A stretch of 64,000 bases of DNA, taken from contig JALMQS010000061.1 of assembly GCA_024734495.1 (NCBI GenBank), positions 10,229,601 to 10,293,600 on the forward strand. The letters run 5' to 3'. Made by a program: the position numbers and the translations under genes. The stretch is from Forficula auricularia (taxonomy: Eukaryota > Arthropoda > Insecta > Dermaptera > Forficulidae). Of this stretch, positions 56,509 to 64,000 are shown piece by piece (the stretch's first letter is position 1; every line of letters starts with the position of its first letter). The notes under the pieces were generated by a model. It was not told where the DNA came from, did not search any database, and saw only the letters and a program-made list of their open reading frames with translations.

Positions 56509-57230
56509 GATAGTTGTATCACCATATGGGTTTTCTTAGGATTTTTTTGAAATTTAGATAGATTATTATTTAAATACTTCTGCATCGATTGGTGGCAAAA
56601 TGAAATTGATGAACAATATAGTTCCGGAGATATTAAATTCCAAAGATAGAGTTTTTCAGACTCTTATACATTGCACTATACGGGATATCAGAATGTTTAG
56701 ATACATATTTAATTATAATTAAGAAACTCTTCTTACCATTGTAATAAAAAATTAAACCAACATTAAACAATAAGTAATACATTTTTTAGGAAAATTTTAA
56801 TTCATAGTTACAACACAGTTTCTGAGATAATAATGAATAAATAATAAAAAAATGAATGAATGAAAAAAATTGAAATGAAAAATTAGCACTATAAACAAGC
56901 TGGCAACAACGCATTTATTTAACCTAAAAAGTGGGTTAACTTTAGTACTTTTTTAAGTTTTTTTCCCTTCAGCTATTTTCACAACAGCTTTCAATCGCTT
57001 ATAAAAGAACTTTTTGTTTTATAAATCTTCCTTTATAATGTACTTTATTTGACATTTCTATGATAAAATATATACAAGCTCGGACAGTGTTGCCAGATTT
57101 GTCAAACGAGCACGGGATTGTCTAGAAGTAGGACATAAACAGCAAAAAGTTTTGGGCTTATGAATTCTTATTGTCTGTTCTATATACAGTAGCAGTAACT
57201 TTTTGCTAGTATTATCGCGAAACAATTACC
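56509..57230. mobile_element. TTAA-flanked MITE (family D), copy 3
   Basis: TTAA at 56505-56508 and 57231-57234. TIRs GATAGTTGTATC and GAAACAATTACC are slightly eroded. Same orientation as the copy at 15001. The site used by the nested MITE in copy 1 is empty. Confidence 0.82.
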
Positions 57231-57239
57231 TTAAAAATT

Positions 57240-58206
57240 CTGAATGAAACACCTTCGAGCATTCTCATTAAATAAATTTCCATTCAATGACTTTATCTTT
57301 TAAATTTGAAATATCTAACGAAACTAAAAATAGTATCTCTGTTTCATTTTTTCTACTTTAAAGGTACATAAATAATTTTAAAAGTAAATAATTTTTTTTT
57401 ATATATAATTGCTAGTTTGTATTTGTCAGTTTATATATCTGGCTTCTGATTTATTGCCACGTGTTTCATATTCCGATTCAAGGATCTAATTCTCTCATAC
57501 CCAAGTGGAATTACTCAAGATCGTATGGATCTTAGCTTGAACAAATCTTTCGAAATTTCCTTCAAGTGTATAACCGTTATTTTATACATAAAATTATAAA
57601 GAAATCTTGTTTAGAATTCTTTAATTTACGCTTCAGCGAATGCCTAGGTCAAGATACTTTTCTGAAACTACTTATCATGAATTAAAGTAGCTTAGACAAT
57701 ATATTGGTTATACTTGATACATAAATGAGGAATAGAAATCAACATCTTACGACTTTGATACTACATAATAAAATACAATCAAAAATATCATTTCATATTT
57801 GATCTCTTCCAGATACTTTAAGAGTACTTTTATTATTACATAATGCATGCCTGCAAGCTGCAACCAAAAACTATTTCTATTAGACAACTCTAATTGTATT
57901 TTTGCAATTTTCTATTATTTTTCGTCATATGAAATAATAATAAAAGATGAGATTTTATCATGGAGAGACATAGAGAGGTGAGAGGGGCAGGTGGCTGCAG
58001 TCCTGGGGCCCGGGCTATAAATCAACTCAGTGACTCACAAAATAAAATTGGAAAAAAGGGGCGCAATAAGATGCAACGCCGAGGCTCGCATTATCTCTCT
58101 GCGGCCAAGCATAAAGTATACAACCAGACAAGGCTTTAATTTCTAGTTCTGGAATTGATTTCAAGTGTTACTAAAGTTATTTTGATAAAATGGCTGAAAC
58201 ACAATG
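57240..58206. other. AT-rich, then a GC-richer patch at 57955-58130
   Basis: The patch has CAGTCCTGGGGCCCGGGCTATAAA, a possible TATA-like element in GC-rich surroundings, and GGGGCGCAATAAGATGC. No open frame follows, so no gene is called. Confidence 0.35.
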
Positions 58207-58214
58207 GTCCTAAG

Positions 58215-59435
58215 TAGGGGTAGCAAATTATTTTAACATATCGACATATCGATATAGCTTATAGCGCTATATCGATACATAAATATATCGCAGCAAATAT
58301 ATCGATATATTTTTATTAATTATTTATTAGATATTAACATATCAAAAACTAACCAGTAATTGTAACTTATTGAGAAATAAAAACATCCTGTATGGTTTAA
58401 AACAATTAACATTCCACGCAAAGCTATTACATCAATTTCAAGAATGAGGACTGGACACTCATCACTGAAGTTACACCTGCATCGAATTGGAGTGGTGGAG
58501 TCCCCATTGTGTAAGTGTGAACTTACCAGTGAGGGGCTCAATCATGTGCTTCTTGAATGTGATCTAAACAACAAGTGGACACAAATGCTATACTGTGAAA
58601 TCAACGAAAGTGTGAAATTCCCAATAAATAGTGATTATCTTTTGTGCTTGTGTGAGTGCAGTGAAAAAGTTGTTATGGCTCTTCAGAGATTTGTACTAAG
58701 GGCTAGTGTAAATATTTAAAATTGTATATACTCATGTACTAAATCTACATTAAATTTATAATTGATTAACATTAAGTTATAATGAAAATGTATACATACT
58801 TAACTAGATAAAAGAATACAAAGAAAGTGATTGGCTAAATGGTTCAGACCAAAAGCCAGGAAGGGGGAAAAACATCCTATGATAGTAAAAATAATTTAAT
58901 CTTAAAGATACATTTTTTTAACATTCAAAGCTAGTTTCACCTAAGGTTATATAACAAAAGTAGTAGTCAATAGGCATAGTATAGTCATGTGGAGTAGATT
59001 TTTTTAAATTTAAAAATTAACTTGAAAAAAGACAAAAAACATGAAAAAAAAACTACTTTCCATAACATGATTCCAAAAACAAAAGCTTAGACAGTCTTTT
59101 GCCAGTCTGACGGCTGCGATTTTTGGTCCCTATTTTTCTAGTTTTATGTTTTTTTTCGCCTTTCTATTAGAATAAATGAAATAATTTTTTTTTTTGAGTT
59201 TAGAGTAGGTATCTATTTAAAGTATTTTTTAATAGTTGTGATGATGTGAAATAAAAATTTAGTATAAAATTGTGCAATTAAAAAATTGCAGCAGGTTTTT
59301 GGCATTTGCAAGTGAAAAAAGTTCCGATATATTTTTCGATATATATCGCAAGGCATATATCGATATTCGATATAAATCGCAAAGAGTATATCGATATATT
59401 TTGGAAAAATAATCGATATATCGTTGCCATCCCTA
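58215..59435. mobile_element. hAT-type element with TATCGATA-rich ends and a nested LINE
   Basis: The ends TAGGGGTAGCAA and TTGCCATCCCTA form the terminal repeats. A perfect 8 bp duplication, gtcctaag, lies at 58207-58214 and 59436-59443. Both subterminal regions carry many ATATCGATAT palindromes (58240-58320 and 59325-59425). No transposase. A LINE fragment lies in the interior. Confidence 0.85.
58390..58867 (+). pseudogene. 5'-truncated non-LTR retrotransposon 3' end nested in the hAT
   Basis: The open frame continues from just inside the insertion to a stop at 58719. It reads INIPRKAITSISRMRTGHSS, HLHRIGVVESPLCKC, LNHVLLEC. This is the cysteine- and histidine-bearing C-terminal region of Jockey/I/R1-type LINE polyproteins. 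The 11 bp duplication AAAAACATCCT (58379-58389 and 58868-58878) defines the insertion. The 3' end is CCAGGAAGGGGG without an obvious poly-A tail. The frame has no internal stop, so the insertion is fairly recent. Confidence 0.82.
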
Positions 59436-59443
59436 GTCCTAAG

Positions 59444-59997
59444 ACAAAAATGCTTACTCGAATTGATTACAGTAAGCCATGGGGCAGTGGACTCTAGAAT
59501 TCTATTGGGGGATTAAGGATTCCGTAAATGATATCTTCCAAAATACTTGAGATAACAAATTCATTATTATTTGTCCTTGTTAATAAGAGAATGAGTGAAT
59601 GTGTGAAAATTTTCATAATTTTCAGTTAAAGATGCCGACAGGGCGACAGGTATACAAATCATCTAAAAATGAAGAATTTACAACACTTTATTCACGCGTC
59701 ATTTTAAAATAAATTAAATTATAAATAAAAAAAAATGCTTAATTGTCCATATAGAAGATATCTTTGCAGGGATAAATTATTCAAATTTTTTTACTTTATT
59801 TTTTTCGACCCCATAAAAAAATTCGATTCTCTCCAAAATAATCATTTAATTACAATACGTTTTTTGATTTCGGGTGTAATGAATACATAATGTAAAGTTT
59901 GTGTTTTATTTAAGTTAGTTGCTATAAGGTAGTCAAACAGACAGACATTGACTGTATCGATATGGTCCTATTTTACTTAAAGAACATTACTTTAAAA
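59444..59997. other. AT-rich DNA, nothing recognised
   Basis: No feature seen. Confidence 0.5.
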
Positions 59998-60010
59998 AGT
60001 TTAGAAATAT

Positions 60011-60356
60011 TTTTTTTGCAACGAAATTTTCTCTGGAGAGAGAGGGACTGGTAGAACTTTTAATGGAATGCAGACCAGGGGTAGTGAGGAAAGAAAAAAT
60101 TAACACATATCAAATAAGGTGTAATTTATAGGAATCGTTCCTCCTTTTCTTTCAAACCGACGTTTCGGAGGATTCTTCCTTCTTCTTGAGGGTTTCAAGG
60201 GATGGAACAAATAAAAAAAAGAAAGGAATCATTTTATTTGTTTCCTTCATTGGCCCCTTGAAACCCTGAAAAAGGAGGGAAGAATCCTCCGAAATGTCGG
60301 TTTGAAAGGAGGAGGAAGGATTCCAATAAATTACACCTTATCTGATATGTGTTAAT
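60011..60356. mobile_element. HF4 retroposon, decayed inverted dimer
   Basis: The 13 bp duplication AGTTTAGAAATAT flanks it (59998-60010 and 60357-60369). Left end GCAACGAAATTTTCTCTGG. Both cores carry point changes in the first box (CTCAAGA on minus, CTGAAAA on plus), so neither should be active. Confidence 0.8.
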
Positions 60357-60489
60357 AGTTTAGAAATATAATGTTTGAATTACCTAATTTAGGTGGTTTG
60401 AATCGAAACTCTTCAAGTTCTAACTATATATAAATGAATTCTTATATTTATTGATTATAGTATATTTTTTTTGGAAGTATATAAAGAGT

Positions 60490-60900
60490 AAATTAAGTTT
60501 TCAAGGCTAGTTGAGTTGAGTGGAGACAAAAAGAGTGCCACCCGGTATATATGTATTAAACTATTCGTTGAAGTTTATCACGATTGTGATTATATTCGAG
60601 GAAAGGTATATTGGTGTGAGTGTGCGCTGACACACTTGGGTGCGTTCGGGGGAGGGAGGGACGGAAGAGGGGGAAGGAGGGGTGGCCCCGCAGGCGCCTT
60701 CCACGAACTAGTCTACCAGGAACCATTCACAGAGAGCTCACCTCACCTCACACACATGAACAAGGCAGCCGTTTGCTGGTCAAGGAGGTGCCCGCCACAG
60801 CCAACTCTCAGCGTCCACTTCTGCTACGAAAACCCTGTTGCAATCGTTCCTGCAAAATTTACTTCTCTGACTAGCATTTCTTTCTAATCATGTTTGCCAG
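60490..60900 (+). promoter_or_regulatory. GC-rich island, possible gene 5' end
   Basis: Much more GC-rich than its surroundings. It contains GGGGGAGGGAGGGACGG and GGGGGAAGGAGGGGTGG G-tracts that could form G-quadruplexes, and CTCACCTCACCTCACACACA. Two overlapping open frames (123 and 84 codons) differ in frame, with no family match, so coding is unproven. It may be a promoter, a UTR exon or an unlisted repeat. Confidence 0.3.
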
Positions 60901-60997
60901 GATATACTTCATTCACATGCACGTTTTCACCTCAAATAGGTGAATAATTTTTTCGTTTGTTCAGTGACCTGGTTACTAAGGCAACAAAACGAATTTC

Positions 60998-63055
60998 TAA
61001 CCGACTTCAAAAAAGGAGGAGGTTCTCAATTCGACTGATTTTTTTTGTGTCTATGTTACCTGATATCTTCGCCAATTGTGAACCGATTTTGATGATTTTT
61101 TACTTTACCATACAGGGTGTGGTCAAGTATTGTAATCGTGCATGAAAAAAGTGGTTTTTCCCTTCTTTTTTCGGAAATATCTCAAAAACGGCTCAAACTA
61201 TTTTGATTAAAAAAATTGAGCGAAACCATGGCATTTCGCTCTACAAAAAAGCTCTTATAAGTGAACATCGAAAAACCAATCAGATGACAGGCACTCAAAG
61301 TTCCTGTCATTTGATTGGGCATCCCAATCCCTCCATTTACCATCTACCCTGGGTTAGTGGTAAAAAGCATTTACTTTGCGACATACAACCGGCCCTTAGT
61401 CTGTCTGGTTGTCTGTTAGTTAGTTATTTAGTCTGTGCGTTACCAAATTTTTGTGGACGAGCTAGCTCAAAAACTAGTTTGAATATCGAAACCAAATTTC
61501 ACAGGTAGTTTTGGTTCATTGAGATTAAGAGCTGATTAGATTTTGGTGCATATCGACCCAAAATTAAGGGGGAGGGGAGTTAGAAATTAAAAATCTAGCC
61601 CATTTGAGCAAACTCAAACTAATTTTGTATACATAATCAGTGGGACCCCAGAAGTCTAAAAATGCAAAAACTAACCGCCCAAAATGGGGGGAAGGGGGTG
61701 TAGGGTCAAAAAATAAAAATCTTTGCCATTTACCAAACTCAAGCAAATTTTGTATACATAATCAGTGGGACCCCAGAAATATAAAAATGCAAAAACTAAC
61801 CCCCCCCCCCCAAACATGATTATAAATAATTTTAGGTGCCAGATGGCCACATCAGAACACGTCAGCTTATTTTGCATTGGGTTCAGTCTAGTTTCCGATT
61901 GGTAAAAATATAAATTTCAATGGTATTGAACCTTTTTTGTTAGGTATGTTCACGCATAACTTCTTTGTTTTGAACCGATTTTAATGATTCTTTTTGTGTT
62001 TGGATCAATATTGCTCCAAAGTAGTCAAGATACCTACCATAACTATTTATTTATTTTACGTATGTTCAGCGAGAACTTTTGCCTCGTAGACCGATTTCTA
62101 TGATTCTTTTTTATCAGAAAGGGGCTACCTTAGGGGTGGTCCCATATTAATTTGGCCAAGTTCTGTTGATACGATCAATGACGAAATAACGTAAATCTCC
62201 AATTCTTATTAGCAAATAATCGAAATTATAATAAATAAAATGTTTTATAAAAAAATCTTAAAACGTTCATTTAAAATTCGCAAATATTTCGAGAGAAATT
62301 CTATATTTATGAATTGAATTTTATTATCATTTTCTGGATGTTGAGAGAGAAGGGTGGACGGATACCAATCGACTTGATTGGGGAATAATGGAATTAAAAT
62401 AATTATCGGAAAAGAGGTTTTTTTATCTAATTAGATTTTTCCTCTTATTAAAAATAAGGACTAAAGATGAATAAGGACACTCGATGGTGGAGAATAATCT
62501 CCGGAATCGAAGAAAAAATACAATGTATACATTAATTAATGTAAAATAATTGGTTTAATAAATTTATCATTTTCTGATTCATTCGCCCGACACTTTCTCT
62601 TACGAGATGCATGCAAGGTATTGATTATCTTAACTCACTATTAATAATATCACTAAAAAAAGAAAAATTAAAATAATTTTTATTAAAAAAAATAAATTCG
62701 AATTCAAAAAAATTAAATGCAACAAATAAAATAATAAGAACTCAAAAATAAAATAAAATGCACTAAAATGTATAAAATAATTATCTAATTTAGTTACAAC
62801 TAAACGATGAAATGTAACATAAAATTACTTTTTGAAGTCGGTGCTAAACAAACTATATAAGCCAGTTTACCCGTCAAACGTACTAAGTAAGATCCGCCGA
62901 GTTCGATTCATAAAATGTGTATCTGTTGGGCACCTACTTCAAAAAGTGATTTCATGTTACAATTTCATCGTTTAGTTAGATAATTATTTTATACCTTTTA
63001 GTGCATTTTATTTTATTTGTTGCGTTTAATTTTTTTGAAGTCGGTTTTATTTTAT
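60998..63055. mobile_element. Family C element, copy 6, with a nested family A element
   Basis: Begins AACCGACTTCAAAAAAGGAG at about 61000, is interrupted at about 61097 by family A, resumes at about 61874 (TTGCATTGGGTTCAGTCTAG) and ends TTTTTTTGAAGTCGGTTTTA. The inner fold-back (62690-63050) keeps the empty HF2 site. Confidence 0.8.
61099..61873 (+). mobile_element. Family A repeat, copy 6, nested in family C
   Basis: Starts ACTTTACCATACAGGG, ends CAGCTTATTT. A block of about 110 bases not seen in other copies (61276-61390) includes an inverted repeat, CCAATCAGATGACAGG with CCTGTCATTTGATTGG (61276-61291 and 61303-61318). Confidence 0.8.
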
Positions 63056-64000
63056 TTTTAATTTAAATCTATTCATTTTTAGAATGAGTTACTGAATTAT
63101 TTATTCACAACTACATCTATCTACATAAACACTACTATATCTGAGATTATCCTACTCAAACTACTAGATTTCAAAACAAATAACTCACTAACAATTGAAG
63201 TAAAACTTGTGTTTAAAATTCCTTGAAGATTGAATAAATATTTTTTTTTCAATTTTATAATTGTTTTAGAATTTAAAAAGAAATGAAAAATATGACATTT
63301 ATTTTTTGATAGCATATTAAATTAAACAGTCTTTAAATTATTTTTGGTTTTTTACTATCGCATGCGTAAAACGATTACTGGTTGAGTTTTAGTAACGTAA
63401 ACTGTTTTTCGGAAATGTTTTCTTAAAGATATTCATATATTTTTGGATTTTATTAAGCCTTTCATTTTCTCTACCCAAACAGTTTGTAGAATTTTTATTT
63501 TCTTAAAAACTTTTATTTTTAAAATATTATTATTGCAACGATGGCAGAGTGGGAAAATTAATTTAAATAATAATATAAATAAAAAATTAATTTTCCGAGA
63601 GTGCCATGGTTGCACCATTTGGTCCAGTTACGAGCCTGAATAATTTGAAAGCATCAATTATCTTTAATTGAATAAAACTAACTTTTTTACTATCTATACC
63701 TGCATTGAGAGTGTAGTATATTTTGTCTTTATCCAAATTTACATTACTTTTGTGAATAACAAAATTGATTATATACCCCTATTGTGGATAATGCTTATAA
63801 TATTAAATTTGTTATTATAAAGGATTTTTGTTTTAATATAATAATTATTTTCTATTTATGAAGTCAATCGTGGGAATAAATTTATATTTGATTTATTGAT
63901 AAGTGATTATCAATGATTGTGGTTTCAAATAACTTTACGATCTGTGGCATCAGCTATAATTCAAGGTAAAAAAGTTATACCTATGTAGAGATGAGGGCTT
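63056..64000. other. AT-rich DNA, nothing recognised
   Basis: The inverted block AAATTAATTT...AATTAATTTTCC near 63550-63600 is the only structure noted. Confidence 0.45.

Overview
The window looks like a repeat-crowded, AT-rich nuclear genome of an animal, most likely an insect. The support is one recognisable spliced host exon, of the ciliary transport gene IFT56/TTC26, embedded in a dense mixture of DNA transposons, MITEs, tRNA-derived SINEs and non-LTR retrotransposon tails. The repeat mix resembles what is seen in hemipteran genomes, but nothing here proves the order. A run of 100 Ns (17592-17691) marks an assembly gap. There is no bacterial operon, no rRNA, no functional tRNA and no CRISPR array.

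Host coding content is very small. The only confident exon is 4132-4407 (IFT56, plus strand, phase 0 at both ends). Two CpG-rich islands (35620-35895 and 60490-60900) stand out from the AT-rich background and could be promoter or first-exon regions. Everything else with coding signal is transposon-derived and broken: a Ginger/KRBA2-like C-terminal piece (40459-41152), a PHD-like finger inside a TA-flanked DNA transposon (19556-19787), and several non-LTR reverse transcriptase 3' ends (5344, 29790, 31968, 48901, 58390).

The main discovery is a set of short retroposons that share one architecture (called HF1-HF4 here). Each carries a hammerhead-ribozyme-like core (CTGANGA, one extra base, stem II, GAAA, then a self-complementary helix III such as ACTATAGT, ACGT or ATATAT). 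At least nine copies are bordered by direct repeats of about 8-16 bp of varying length, which fits retroposition rather than cut-and-paste transposition. Some are single units (12644-12852, 32970-33137). Others are head-to-head inverted dimers with a core, or its remnant, on each strand (7969-8490, 34963-35217, 41971-42294, 55818-56276, 60011-60356). This matches published hammerhead motifs in Penelope-like elements and retrozymes. The four families and the dimer form are described here from sequence alone.

Layout: 1-4.0 kb holds a large fold-back, a family A element and a TTAA-flanked MITE with a second MITE inside it. 4.1-5.4 kb holds the IFT56 exon and small repeats. 6.4-9.5 kb holds a hAT element and HF retroposons. 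12-17 kb holds HF3, family C and TTAA MITE copies. 18-24 kb holds family A, a composite TA transposon and family C with a nested SINE and HF2. 24-33 kb holds family A copies, MITEs and LINE tails. 33-37 kb holds HF2, HF4, a CpG island and a Harbinger-like remnant. 39-42.5 kb holds a SINE and a Ginger element nested in an HF3 unit. 44-54 kb holds family C copies and nested inverted repeats. 55-63 kb holds HF4 copies, a hAT with a nested LINE, and family C with a nested family A element. The stretches between are AT-rich and largely featureless, and are listed so that no gap is left unexplained.
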